From: an uncultured Roseburia sp.
Lineage (GTDB): Bacteria > Bacillota_A > Clostridia > Lachnospirales > Lachnospiraceae
Direction of reading: 5' to 3'
Length of the DNA: 64,000 nt
Assembly (NCBI GenBank): GCA_900753715.1
Contig: CAAEAE010000015.1
Coordinates: 1 to 64,000, forward strand
Both the position numbers and the translations under genes were made by a program. Below, one piece after another: positions 51,360 through 60,549 of this stretch. How positions within the stretch are numbered: the first letter of the stretch is position 1; each line of letters opens with the position of its first letter. The notes below the pieces were generated by a model, which saw nothing but the letters and a program-made list of their open reading frames with translations, was not told the origin of the DNA and ran no database searches.

Positions 51360-51528
51360 GTTTGTGTAAAATAAAAACGCAGAAAAAATAAAAGAAAAAT
51401 CGTCATAATGCACAAAAAATTATGACTGGGACGAATTTCCTATCAACAAGATAAACCAATTTTTGACATTCCGGTGGGAAGATGTAGTACTTTGTTTGAC
51501 AAAAATGCACAATATCATGTTTGATGCA

Positions 51529-51567
51529 ACCAAAAACACTTGTGTTTTTGGTAATATATTTTATAAT
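51529..51567 (+). promoter_or_regulatory. flagellar operon promoter with 11-bp perfect inverted repeat
   Basis: ACCAAAAACAC (51529-51539) and GTGTTTTTGGT (51542-51552) form a perfect inverted repeat with a 2-base centre. TTGTGT (51540-51545) and TATAAT (51562-51567) are 16 bases apart, so the repeat covers the -35 box. A repressor or activator site is likely. With a T run in its 3' arm, the repeat could also end transcription coming from codY. Confidence 0.65.
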
Positions 51568-51613
51568 AGAGATAGAATTTTGTAGAATGATAGGAGTGGA
51601 AGGAGACGCAGAA

Positions 51614-52009
51614 ATGATAACCACAAATGCATTTGATTATATTAATGTCATGGATAAGGCTGCGGATGCAAGCTGGCTGCGTGAGACGGTAATTACAAAT
51701 AACCTTGCCAATGTAGATACACCTGGTTATAAGAGACAGGATGTTGACTTTGAAAGTGTACTGACAAGGGAGCTTGGCCGCTTCAAATATGTTTCTCTGG
51801 ATCACAAAATCAGAGGATTGAATACAGATTTAAGTGGACTGGATGTTTCTAGTTATACGGATTCTGCAAACTATTCTTATCGCCTGGATGAGAATAATGT
51901 GGATGTGGATACAGAGAACACGGAACTGGCGTCAGAACAGCTCAGATACGAGATGCTTACTACGTCAATCAACGAAGAATTTAAGCGGATGCAGGCCGTA
52001 ATTAGGTAG
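51614..52009 (+). CDS. flgB: flagellar basal-body rod protein FlgB
   Basis: The 131-residue protein has the N-terminal rod motif LRETVITNNLANVDTPGYKR, which forms the coiled-coil of axial proteins, and a closing helix with LRYEMLTTSINEEFKRMQAV. It builds the proximal rod of the flagellum and is exported through the type III apparatus. ATG 51614 (MITTNAFDY) with AAGGAGACGCAG upstream is preferred over earlier in-frame starts. It is the first gene of the operon. Confidence 0.93.
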   Translation: MITTNAFDYINVMDKAADASWLRETVITNNLANVDTPGYKRQDVDFESVLTRELGRFKYVSLDHKIRGLNTDLSGLDVSSYTDSANYSYRLDENNVDVDTENTELASEQLRYEMLTTSINEEFKRMQAVIR

Positions 52010-52019
52010 GAGGCAGAAG

Positions 52020-52460
52020 ATGGGATTATTTCAGGCATTTAATATCAGCGCAAGCGGAATGACAGCGGAACGCTTCCGTATGGATACCATTGCACAGAAT
52101 ATTGCAAATATCAACACCACCAGAACGGAAGATGGTACGCCGTACCGCAGAAAGGTTGTGACGTTTGCAGAGAAGACGGTAACACCTTTTACACAATATT
52201 ACCAGTCGGCAAGAGCAAGAGCCGTTGGAAACGGTGTAAAGGTAACTTCCGTACATGAGGATACCGACACAGATTTTATCATGGAGTATGACCCGTCTCA
52301 TCCGGATGCAGATGAGAATGGATATGTTTCCTATCCGAATGTCAACACTGTGACAGAAATGACGAACCTCATTGATGCGTCAAGAGCATATGAGGCAAAT
52401 ACCACTGCGTTCAATGCAAGCAAGAGTATGGTGCAGGCGGCATTGAAGATTGGACAGTAA
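52020..52460 (+). CDS. flgC: flagellar basal-body rod protein FlgC
   Basis: The 146-residue protein starts MGLFQAFNISASGMTAERFR and has IAQNIANINTTRTEDGTPYR, then YVSYPNVNTVTEMTNLIDAS and RAYEANTTAFNASKSMVQAA, all hallmarks of FlgC. It forms part of the proximal rod together with FlgB and FlgF. The gene lies 10 bases after flgB with TAGGAGGCAGAAG before the ATG. Confidence 0.95.
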   Translation: MGLFQAFNISASGMTAERFRMDTIAQNIANINTTRTEDGTPYRRKVVTFAEKTVTPFTQYYQSARARAVGNGVKVTSVHEDTDTDFIMEYDPSHPDADENGYVSYPNVNTVTEMTNLIDASRAYEANTTAFNASKSMVQAALKIGQ

Positions 52461-52492
52461 AGTAAGATAGAGAGAAAAGCGGGGGCAATAAT

Positions 52493-52807
52493 ATGGATAT
52501 TGCATCAATGAATGGAATTACAGCAGAATATTTAAACCAGGTAAACCGGTTTGACAATATGGCACAGAAGGTGGACGATACCAGTTTCCAGTCCGTACTT
52601 TCCGCGGCAATGGATATGGTGAATGAAACCAATGATTTGCAGAATGATGCCCAGTCAGAAAAAATCAAATTTGCACTCGGACAGGCAGATAATCCTCACG
52701 ATATGCAGATTGCAGCATACAAGGCGCTTACCGCATTACAGTATACGGTTGCCGTGAAAGACAAGATGCTTGATGCATACAAAGAGATTATGAATATGCA
52801 GATTTAA
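52493..52807 (+). CDS. fliE: flagellar hook-basal body complex protein FliE
   Basis: The 104-residue protein has the FliE-type order: a variable N terminus, SFQSVLSAAMDMVNETNDLQ, and the C-terminal helices DNPHDMQIAAYKALTALQYT and VKDKMLDAYKEIMNMQI. FliE joins the MS ring to the rod and is an early export substrate. It is placed between flgC and fliF, the normal order. A weak ribosome binding site (AAGCGGGGG) precedes the ATG. Confidence 0.93.
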   Translation: MDIASMNGITAEYLNQVNRFDNMAQKVDDTSFQSVLSAAMDMVNETNDLQNDAQSEKIKFALGQADNPHDMQIAAYKALTALQYTVAVKDKMLDAYKEIMNMQI

Positions 52808-52825
52808 TGAATGGAGTAAGAAAAA

Positions 52826-54433
52826 ATGCCGGAACAGATACAAAAAATATTAGATCGGGTTTTGGAATGGTGGAAAAAGTTTAACACAAAGCAGAAAGCA
52901 TTGTTAATCAGCAGCGTAGCTGTAGTGATTGTGGCACTTGTTATTTTAGCAGCTGTGATGAACCAGCCGAATATGGTGACATTAATCACGTGCGAAAGCA
53001 CCAAACAGGCAGCGGAGGTAAAAGACCTGCTGAGCGGCGAAAATATTAATTATGAAGTATCACAGGATGCACTGACATTTTCTGTAGATGCAAAGGATTA
53101 CGCAAATGCGGAGATGCTGCTTGGAACAAACAGCATTCCGACAGAAGGATTCAGCATCACGAATGTAACGGACGGTGGATTCAGTTCCACGGAATCTGAT
53201 AAGACCAAGTTGTACAAACTATACTTAGAGGAGCGGTTTGCTGAACAGCTGAAACTGCTCTCGAATGTCGAAAGCGCATCTGTTATCTTAAGTATCCCAC
53301 CGGATGACGGAACAATTCTTGCCAGAGACCAGGAAACATCAGCAGCAGTTGTTCTTACCCTTTCCGAAGAAATGACAGAGGAACAGGCAGCGGCAGTTGC
53401 ACAGTATATTGCAACCCAGGTGGGCAATGATACAACTGATAAGATCAAGATTCTTGATTCAAATGCAAATGCACTGTTTATCGGTGGTGATACACAGACC
53501 TCCATGGGAACTGCCAGCAGTCAGCTTTCCTTAAAGAACAAAGTGGAAAACACCATCAAGAGCGAAATCCGTGATGTTATGGTTGATTCTTCCCTGTTTG
53601 GGAACGTGGAAATTGCCATGAATCTGGACATGAATTTTGATGAGAAAACAGTGGCAACTCATGAGTATTATGCACCGGATGGACAGACCGATGGTATGAA
53701 GTCGAGTGAGAGCAATTACGAATCTGAATCAGAGGGCGGAACTGCGGCTGAGCCGGGAACAGATTCTAATGGTGATAATACGGATTATATGTTACAGGAT
53801 AATGACTATACACATTCGACTGTAACTGACAGCACAATCAATTATCAGAATAATGAAAGAATTACAAACGAAAAGGATGGAGTGGGAAATATCAATTATG
53901 ACGGCTCGTCCATTACGGTTGTAGCAACACATTATGTGGTATATAAAGAGGATACACTCAGGGCATCCGGGGCTCTTGACAATATGACATTTGATGAATA
54001 TATAGCAGCAAACAGCACTCCGGTAAAAGAGACAAATATAGACCAGGATTATTATACCATGATTGCAAATGCAACCGGTTTTCCGGAAGCAAATATTCAT
54101 ATCAGCGTGGTAGATGAACCGATTTTCCAGTATTCTACAGGCGGACGGAGTCTGGCAGATTATATGCAGATTGTTCTTGCGGTACTGGTATTACTTCTGC
54201 TTGGATTTGTAGTATTCAGAGGTACCAGAAAAGAGAAAGAACCGGAGCTGGAGGAGGAGCTTTCTGTGGAGAGCCTGCTTGAGTCCACAAAAGAGAATCA
54301 GGAAGAGAGCCTTGAAAATATTGGATATAATGAAAAATCAGAAGTTCGTGTTCTGATTGAAAAGTTTGTGGAAGAAAATCCGGAAGCTGCAGCATCCTTG
54401 CTGCGCAACTGGTTGAATGAAGAATGGGAGTAA
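52826..54433 (+). CDS. fliF: flagellar MS-ring protein FliF
   Basis: The 535-residue protein has an N-terminal membrane helix (LLISSVAVVIVALVILAAVM), the YscJ-like ring-building domain (TLITCESTKQAAEVKDLLSG, LYLEERFAEQLKLLSNVESA, VILSIPPDD), an acidic variable loop and a second helix (IVLAVLVLLLLGFVVF). A cytoplasmic tail ends with LRNWLNEEWE, the FliG-binding site. It forms the membrane ring on which the motor assembles. Length is normal. Confidence 0.95.
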   Translation: MPEQIQKILDRVLEWWKKFNTKQKALLISSVAVVIVALVILAAVMNQPNMVTLITCESTKQAAEVKDLLSGENINYEVSQDALTFSVDAKDYANAEMLLGTNSIPTEGFSITNVTDGGFSSTESDKTKLYKLYLEERFAEQLKLLSNVESASVILSIPPDDGTILARDQETSAAVVLTLSEEMTEEQAAAVAQYIATQVGNDTTDKIKILDSNANALFIGGDTQTSMGTASSQLSLKNKVENTIKSEIRDVMVDSSLFGNVEIAMNLDMNFDEKTVATHEYYAPDGQTDGMKSSESNYESESEGGTAAEPGTDSNGDNTDYMLQDNDYTHSTVTDSTINYQNNERITNEKDGVGNINYDGSSITVVATHYVVYKEDTLRASGALDNMTFDEYIAANSTPVKETNIDQDYYTMIANATGFPEANIHISVVDEPIFQYSTGGRSLADYMQIVLAVLVLLLLGFVVFRGTRKEKEPELEEELSVESLLESTKENQEESLENIGYNEKSEVRVLIEKFVEENPEAAASLLRNWLNEEWE

Positions 54434-54440
54434 CTTACAT

Positions 54441-55454
54441 ATGGCAACGACAACGGAGGAACTTAGTGGGGTACAAAAGGCAGCAATTCTGCTGATTGCC
54501 CTTGGACCGGAACGGTCTGCAGATGTATTTAAACATTTAAAGGAAGACGAGATTGAGGAACTGACACTCGAAATTGCCAATACCAGAAGCGTATCACCAC
54601 AGGTGAAGGAAGACGTTTTAAATGAGTTTTATCAGATTTGTCTGGCACAGAAATACATTGCAGAGGGTGGTATCGGATACGCAAAAGAGCTGCTTGATAA
54701 GGCATTGGGTAATGAAAAAGCACAGGAGGTTATCTCCAGACTTACCGCGTCCTTACAGGTACGCCCGTTTGAGTTCGTACGAAAGACGGATCCGAGCCAG
54801 TTATTAAACTTTATTCAGGATGAACATCCGCAGACAATTGCAATGATTTTATCTTACCTTTCTTCTGCACAGGCGGCAGTTGTATTAGGCGCACTGCCTC
54901 CGGAAAAACAGGCAGATGTTGCAAAACGTATTGCGATGATGGATCGTACTTCGCCGGATGTTATCAAGGAGGTGGAACGCGTGCTGGAACGCAAGCTGTC
55001 TTCACTGGTCAACCAGGATTACACAATTGTGGGTGGTGTCGACGCCGTAGTGAATATCTTAAATACGGTAGACCGCTCGACAGAAAAACATATTATGGAA
55101 TCTCTCGAAATCGAAGAACCAGAGTTGGCAGACGAAATCCGCAAGAAGATGTTCGTATTCGAAGATATCCTGCTGCTTGATGACCGTGCAATCCAGCGAG
55201 TTCTTCGTGATGTTGATAATGCGGACCTTGGAATGGCACTGAAATCTGCAAATGAAGAAGTACAGAATGTTATCTTTAAGAACCTGTCCAAACGTCTGGC
55301 AGCCATGATTAAGGAAGATATGGAATTCATGGGTCCGGTACGTATGAAGGATGTTGAGGAAGCACAGCAGAAGATTGTAAGTGTAATACGTAAACTTGAG
55401 GATGCTGGAGAGATTGTAATCTCCAGAGGCGGAGGTGACGAGATCGTTGTCTAA
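54441..55454 (+). CDS. fliG: flagellar motor switch protein FliG
   Basis: The 337-residue protein has the N-terminal FliF-binding domain (LSGVQKAAILLIALGPERSA). The middle domain has EHPQTIAMILSYLSSAQAAV, and the C-terminal torque domain has FEDILLLDDRAIQRVLRDVD and charged residues facing MotA. ATG 54441 is chosen (normal FliG length); an ATG at 54417 would overlap fliF by 17 bases. It transmits torque and helps set rotation direction. Confidence 0.95.
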   Translation: MATTTEELSGVQKAAILLIALGPERSADVFKHLKEDEIEELTLEIANTRSVSPQVKEDVLNEFYQICLAQKYIAEGGIGYAKELLDKALGNEKAQEVISRLTASLQVRPFEFVRKTDPSQLLNFIQDEHPQTIAMILSYLSSAQAAVVLGALPPEKQADVAKRIAMMDRTSPDVIKEVERVLERKLSSLVNQDYTIVGGVDAVVNILNTVDRSTEKHIMESLEIEEPELADEIRKKMFVFEDILLLDDRAIQRVLRDVDNADLGMALKSANEEVQNVIFKNLSKRLAAMIKEDMEFMGPVRMKDVEEAQQKIVSVIRKLEDAGEIVISRGGGDEIVV

Positions 55455-56274
55455 TCTTTTTAAACCATGGTCTGTTAAACCCTGCACGACAACGGAAGCG
55501 AGAGTCATCGATTCCAATGCAATTTTAGCAGAACATATGCAGAAAGTTAACCGTCCGGTGCCGGTGCGCGAGGGCACCGGAGAAACACCGGGCGGTTTTG
55601 TAGAAGGAATTACAGCGCAGGAGCAGCTGTCAGCTGTGGAAGAGGAATCGGCTGTAAATGCGGAAGTTGCAAACGGGTACATAGAGAAGGCGAAAGAAGA
55701 AGCAGAAACCATTCTAAAGCAGGCAAAAGAGCATGCCGATGAAGTTGTGGCGCAGGCAGAAAATGAAGCAGAACAGATTCGCCTGGATGCCAGACGAGAG
55801 GGCTATGAGCTTGGTGCTAGAAGCCGGGAAGAGGAGCTTGAAAAACTAAAGGTTTCACTTGAGGCAGAACATGACAGCCGGATGCAGAAACTGGAACAGA
55901 GTTATAGCGAAAAACGCGATAATATGGAAAAAGAGCTGGTGGATGTGATTCTGCCGGTGTTTGAAAAAGTATTTCGAGTTGAGTTTTCCGGACAAAAAGA
56001 AATTCTGCTTCATCTGATTCAGAATACAATTTTACACATTGACGGAGAGAAACATTTCCGCATTAAAGTGGCAGAAAAAAATGTTTCCTATCTCGAGGAG
56101 CATAAAGCAGATATTTTAGACCGTGTGGGACATGATGTGGAACTTGAAATTGCAGTAGACCCGTCCATGGGAGACGATGACTGCATGATTGAAACAGATT
56201 CTGGAATCTTTGAGTGCGGTCAGGGAATACAACTTGAAAATCTGATAAAGAAAATTCGCATGTTGTGTTCTTAA
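55447..56274 (+). CDS. fliH: flagellar export ATPase regulator FliH
   Basis: The 275-residue protein has a long Glu/Ala/Lys coiled coil (about residues 75-160) and a C-terminal domain KELVDVILPVFEKVFRVEFS resembling FliH/YscL, ending with the beta-rich ELEIAVDPSMGDDDCMIETD. FliH binds and restrains the ATPase FliI, encoded next. TTG 55447 (reading MSNLFKPW) is chosen, with GGAGGT ten bases upstream; GTG 55435 is an alternative. Either start lies inside fliG. Confidence 0.88.
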   Translation: MSNLFKPWSVKPCTTTEARVIDSNAILAEHMQKVNRPVPVREGTGETPGGFVEGITAQEQLSAVEEESAVNAEVANGYIEKAKEEAETILKQAKEHADEVVAQAENEAEQIRLDARREGYELGARSREEELEKLKVSLEAEHDSRMQKLEQSYSEKRDNMEKELVDVILPVFEKVFRVEFSGQKEILLHLIQNTILHIDGEKHFRIKVAEKNVSYLEEHKADILDRVGHDVELEIAVDPSMGDDDCMIETDSGIFECGQGIQLENLIKKIRMLCS

Positions 56275-56295
56275 AAACGGATTTGGTGAGAAAAG

Positions 56296-57606
56296 ATGGC
56301 ATATGAATTTGAAAAGTATCTGCAGCTTACGGATGAAACGTATTTTAATCATCTCGGAAAAGTTGTAAAGATTGTAGGACTGACAATTGAATCGGTGGGA
56401 CCGAGCGCCAAGTTAGGAGACCTTTGCCAGATTATGATAGATCGGGCAAAGGGGATTACGGCAATGGCAGAGGTGGTAGGATTCCGGGATAAGCGTCTGT
56501 TGCTGATGCCGTTTGAAAATGTAGAAGGAATTGGTGTGGGCTGTCTGGTTGAGAACACAGGACACCCACTTACAATTGCGGTTGGAGAACAACTGTTAGG
56601 ACATACCTTGGACGGAATCGGAAGACCGACTGATGGTGGTACGCCGGTTTTGCAACAGCAGTATCCGGTAGACGCACCACCACCGGACCCTATGGCACGT
56701 AAAATTATTTCAGAGGTATTGCCGTTAGGCGTAAAGGCAGTAGATGGTTTGATTACAGTTGGAAAAGGACAGCGAATCGGTATTTTTGCCGGTTCCGGTG
56801 TTGGAAAGAGTACGTTGCTTGGTATGTTTGCAAGAAACACGAAAGCAGACATTAACGTGATTGCATTGATTGGTGAGCGGGGACGTGAAGTACGCGAGTT
56901 TGTAGAACGTGACTTGGGCGAAGAAGGAATGAAACGCTCGATTGTTGTGGTCGCAACGTCTGATAAACCGGCGTTAATCCGGCGGACGGCAGCAAAGACA
57001 GCAACTGCAATCGCAGAGTATTTCAGAGACCAGGGAAAAGATGTGTTGCTTATGATGGACTCTCTGACCCGTTTCTCCATGGCACAGCGCGAGATTGGTC
57101 TTGCGTCCGGGGAACCTCCGGTAACAAGAGGTTATCCGCCGAGTGTTTATTCGGAAATGCCGAAACTCTTAGAGCGTGCGGGAACGGCGGCATCAGGTTC
57201 TATTACAGGTCTTTATACCGTTTTAGTAGACGGCGATGACTTTAATGAGCCGATTACCGATACAGCAAGAAGTATTCTTGACGGACATATTATGTTAGAC
57301 CGAAAACTTGGGCATAAGAATCACTATCCGGCAATTGACATTTTACAGAGTATCTCCCGTGTTATGAGTGCGATTGCAACCAGCGAACACAAAGAGCTTG
57401 CCGGCAAATTAAAAAATGTTCTCGCAACGTATCATGAGGCAGAGGATTTGATAAATATCGGAGCTTATAAAAAAGGCTCTAACCGTGAAATCGATTATGC
57501 AATCCAGAAAATAGATGCAGTAAATGCGTATCTGATGCAGAAAACAGATGAGAAGTTTGATTTTAATGAAGAAATTGATTTGCTTCGGAATCTGTTTACC
57601 GATTAG
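56296..57606 (+). CDS. fliI: flagellum-specific ATPase FliI
   Basis: The 436-residue ATPase resembles F1 beta: Walker A IGIFAGSGVGKSTLLGMF, IGERGREVREFVERDLG, Walker B VLLMMDSLTRFSMAQREIGL and GYPPSVYSEMPKLLERAGTA. It energises the start of export through the flagellar type III apparatus as a hexamer with FliH and FliJ. Length is normal. It starts 21 bases after fliH. Confidence 0.96.
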   Translation: MAYEFEKYLQLTDETYFNHLGKVVKIVGLTIESVGPSAKLGDLCQIMIDRAKGITAMAEVVGFRDKRLLLMPFENVEGIGVGCLVENTGHPLTIAVGEQLLGHTLDGIGRPTDGGTPVLQQQYPVDAPPPDPMARKIISEVLPLGVKAVDGLITVGKGQRIGIFAGSGVGKSTLLGMFARNTKADINVIALIGERGREVREFVERDLGEEGMKRSIVVVATSDKPALIRRTAAKTATAIAEYFRDQGKDVLLMMDSLTRFSMAQREIGLASGEPPVTRGYPPSVYSEMPKLLERAGTAASGSITGLYTVLVDGDDFNEPITDTARSILDGHIMLDRKLGHKNHYPAIDILQSISRVMSAIATSEHKELAGKLKNVLATYHEAEDLINIGAYKKGSNREIDYAIQKIDAVNAYLMQKTDEKFDFNEEIDLLRNLFTD

Positions 57607-57624
57607 CGATAAGGCGGTGATAAA

Positions 57625-58074
57625 ATGGCAAAATTTGTTTATCGGATGCAGAGCATTTTAGATATTAAACTAAAAATGGAAAATCAGGCAAAGATTGCCT
57701 ATGGACTTGCGAATGCAAAACTTGCGGAAGAACAGAAAAAGTTACAGGATATTATCATCCGCAGGGCGGGATATGAGAAAAAAGCGAGAGAACTCGTCAG
57801 TGGAACCATCTGCGTACAGGATATCAAAGAATGTAAACGCGCGATTGACACAATGAAAAGCCTTCAGAGAAATCAGATGATGAACGTGCACGCTGCGGAG
57901 AAAAATGTGGAAGCGGCACGAATCCGGCTCAATGAAGTGATGGTAGAGCGGAAGACACATGAAAAACTGCGTGAGAAAGCATTTGAAGAATTTAAACAGG
58001 GACTTGCGTATGCAGAGGGCAAGGAAATTGATGAACTGGTAAGTTATACTTACCGGGACAATAACCAGAAGTAA
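57625..58074 (+). CDS. fliJ: flagellar export protein FliJ
   Basis: The 149-residue protein is a single long two-helix coiled coil: KFVYRMQSILDIKLKMENQA at the start, ENVEAARIRLNEV-like central region (KNVEAARIRLNEVMVERKTH) and FKQGLAYAEGKEIDELVSYT at the end. This matches FliJ, the stalk that links the FliI ring to the export gate and carries chaperones. GATAAGGCGGTGATAAA precedes the ATG. It has the expected place after fliI. Confidence 0.92.
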   Translation: MAKFVYRMQSILDIKLKMENQAKIAYGLANAKLAEEQKKLQDIIIRRAGYEKKARELVSGTICVQDIKECKRAIDTMKSLQRNQMMNVHAAEKNVEAARIRLNEVMVERKTHEKLREKAFEEFKQGLAYAEGKEIDELVSYTYRDNNQK

Positions 58075-58099
58075 CACAGCAGAGGAGGACGGTGAAACA

Positions 58100-58936
58100 A
58101 TGGCAGAAGAAAACAACGAAGAAGTTTTAGACAAAAAAGCCGCTAAGGCAAAAGCAAAGATGGAGAAAAAAGCTGCAAAAGCAGAAAAAAAGAAAAAATC
58201 AGGGGACGCGGATGACCTAGATACGGAAGAAGAAACCACCGGAAGCAAAATAGCAGTCTTTTTTGTAACATTAATCATCATTATCATCTGGCTGGCGATT
58301 ATTGCACTTTTGATTAAGTGGGATGTGGGTGGATTTGGTTCTACGGTATTACGTCCATTGCTCAAAGACGTTCCATATATCAATAAGATTTTGCCGGATG
58401 CACCGGAGGATGAGCTTTCTACAGAGGAAAGTCCATATTCTTCCCTGGATGATGCCATACAGCAGATTAAGTCTCTGGAGCTGAAATTAGCGGAAGCACA
58501 GAATGCAGCAAATGAAAATTCTGATTATATTACCGAGTTAGAGGCACAGGCGGAAGAATTACAGAAATACAAGCAGAACGAGGCAGATTTCGAGGCAATG
58601 AGAGAACAATTTTATGAAGAGGTTGTTTTTTCTGACGAGGCGCCCGATATACAAGAATATCAGAAGTATTATGAAAGCATCGACCCTGCCAATGCAGAAA
58701 TCCTTTACAAACAGGTGGTGGAGCAGAGACAGGACGAAGAAGAAATTGAAGACTATGTAAAAACATATTCTTCCATGAAACCGAAGGAGGCAGCTGCCAT
58801 TTTTGATACGATGACAAGCGACCTCAAACTTGTGGCACGTATCCTCAAAAATATGGATGCGCAGTCAAGAGCAGATATTCTTGGCAAAATGAATTCCGAT
58901 ATAGCAGCAAAAGTCACGGAAATCATGGAGCCTTAG
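58100..58936 (+). CDS. MotE-like flagellar protein
   Basis: The 278-residue protein has a Lys/Ala-rich N-terminal tail, one membrane helix at about residues 51-73 (VFFVTLIIIIIWLAIIALLI), a coiled coil (EAQNAANENSDYITELEAQA) and a C-terminal MgtE-N-like helical domain (YSSMKPKEAAAIFDTMTSDL, MDAQSRADILGKMNSDIAAK). This is the layout of MotE/FlbB, an extracytoplasmic chaperone of MotC or a motor assembly factor in other bacteria. Its position between fliJ and fliK is usual in clostridial operons. Confidence 0.85.
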   Translation: MAEENNEEVLDKKAAKAKAKMEKKAAKAEKKKKSGDADDLDTEEETTGSKIAVFFVTLIIIIIWLAIIALLIKWDVGGFGSTVLRPLLKDVPYINKILPDAPEDELSTEESPYSSLDDAIQQIKSLELKLAEAQNAANENSDYITELEAQAEELQKYKQNEADFEAMREQFYEEVVFSDEAPDIQEYQKYYESIDPANAEILYKQVVEQRQDEEEIEDYVKTYSSMKPKEAAAIFDTMTSDLKLVARILKNMDAQSRADILGKMNSDIAAKVTEIMEP

Positions 58937-58972
58937 AATATAGATTTATTATGAAAGAAAGGAGGAAAAAGA

Positions 58973-60514
58973 GTGGGAAGCACAGAAATCTCCAGTATTG
59001 GAAAGATTTTTGCATCACAGAGTAATGCAGGAAAAAACATTTCCGGTGCGCAGGATGAAGATTTAAAGATTCAGTTCGCTGATTTGATGAATCAGATGAC
59101 GGCACAGGCAGGCAGTGAGCTTTTTTCACAAGGCAACAGCAGCCGGTTTGAACTGCAGACAAAGGCAAAGGATGGAAATGACTTTGCAGCGTATTCTTAT
59201 AAAGAGACGAATATCGCAGACAGAAAGCAGGATACCCCGGCAGTAGATACTGCGAAAACCGTGGAAAGACTTGATTCTTACGAGAAGGATGTAAAAGACG
59301 TCCTGAAAGAAGAGTTAGGAGTTACGGATGAACAGATTACTGAGGCAATGGAAACACTTGGGCTGACAACGGTTGACCTGATGAATCCAAACCAGCTTGC
59401 TGCACTTGTAGCAGAACTGACTGGTCAGGAAGTGAGTGATTTGCTTTGCAACAGTGAGTTTATGAATGTCATGCAGGAAGTAAATCTTCTGAATACACAG
59501 TTATTAGAAGAACTTGGAATTACCAAGGAACAGCTGAGACAGATTTGTGAAGAACTGACGGCAGGGTTTGACGAGACACTAGAAGGAATGACGGATGAGA
59601 ATCAGAACACTGACGTAACCGGAGCAGCACAGCAGGTAGAACAGACACAGGAATCAGAAACGCTGGTTCAGACACCGGAAACATTGTCAGAGGCAGAAAA
59701 TGCGCAGACTACCGGAACAGAGACAGTACAGACCACTTCAAAACAGACGGAAGTGGAAAATGGTTCCAAACCGCTGGAAGAAAAGCCTGAGGTGGCAGAA
59801 AAACTTCCGACAGAGGAAGTGAAGAAAACCGAAGATACCGATACGTTACAGACAGATGAAACGGTATTAGAGGAGCCGGAAATCAACGAACCGGAGACTG
59901 CAAAGGAGCAGAATACCGGAAAGGAAAACCGTCAGAGCCAGAATCAGCAGGGACAGACACATTCACAGGCGGTAAGTGCAAATGCCCAGACGGACAGCAG
60001 CGTGGCAGTACCGCAGAGTACCGCAACGAACGGATTTTCCAGTCAGCTTGATGTACAAAATATCATGCGCCAGATTGTGGAATATTCCAGAGTGACATTA
60101 GGTGCAAACCAGACAACCATGGAAATGGAGTTAAATCCGGCAAACCTCGGCAAACTTTTTGTTGAGATTACCAGCAAAAACGGTGTGGTGTCTGCGCATA
60201 TCGAAGCACAGAATGCGGTTGTGAAAGAAGCCTTAGAAGCTCAGGTGGCAGAACTGAGACAGAACATGAATCAGGCAGGCGTGAAGGTTGATGCAGTGGA
60301 AGTAACGGTTGGCAATCACGAGTTTGAAAGAAATCTCGAGCAGAATGCCAAACAGGAACAGCAGATGGCAGAACAGCAGGAAAAAGCTGCAAAAAGAACA
60401 AGAAGCATCAATCTGGGTGAACTTGATGAACTGACCGGCTTAATGTCGGAGGAAGAAAGTCTGGTAGCACAGATGATGGCAGAACAGGGAAATACCGTAG
60501 ATTTTACGGCATAA
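58973..60514 (+). CDS. fliK: flagellar hook-length control protein FliK
   Basis: The 513-residue protein is mostly an unstructured Gln/Glu/Thr-rich ruler (about residues 200-350). The C-terminal Flg_hook domain includes TTMEMELNPANLGKLFVEIT, NGVVSAHIEAQNAVVKEAL and QAGVKVDAVEVTVG. It measures hook length and switches export to filament proteins. GTG 58973 is used, with AAAGGAGGAAAAAGA before it. Its last base overlaps the region before flgD. The low-complexity ruler has many EAQ/TET-type repeats. Confidence 0.92.
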   Translation: MGSTEISSIGKIFASQSNAGKNISGAQDEDLKIQFADLMNQMTAQAGSELFSQGNSSRFELQTKAKDGNDFAAYSYKETNIADRKQDTPAVDTAKTVERLDSYEKDVKDVLKEELGVTDEQITEAMETLGLTTVDLMNPNQLAALVAELTGQEVSDLLCNSEFMNVMQEVNLLNTQLLEELGITKEQLRQICEELTAGFDETLEGMTDENQNTDVTGAAQQVEQTQESETLVQTPETLSEAENAQTTGTETVQTTSKQTEVENGSKPLEEKPEVAEKLPTEEVKKTEDTDTLQTDETVLEEPEINEPETAKEQNTGKENRQSQNQQGQTHSQAVSANAQTDSSVAVPQSTATNGFSSQLDVQNIMRQIVEYSRVTLGANQTTMEMELNPANLGKLFVEITSKNGVVSAHIEAQNAVVKEALEAQVAELRQNMNQAGVKVDAVEVTVGNHEFERNLEQNAKQEQQMAEQQEKAAKRTRSINLGELDELTGLMSEEESLVAQMMAEQGNTVDFTA

Positions 60515-60549
60515 TGATTCTTCTTACAGAAGAAAGAAAGGAGCGAAAA

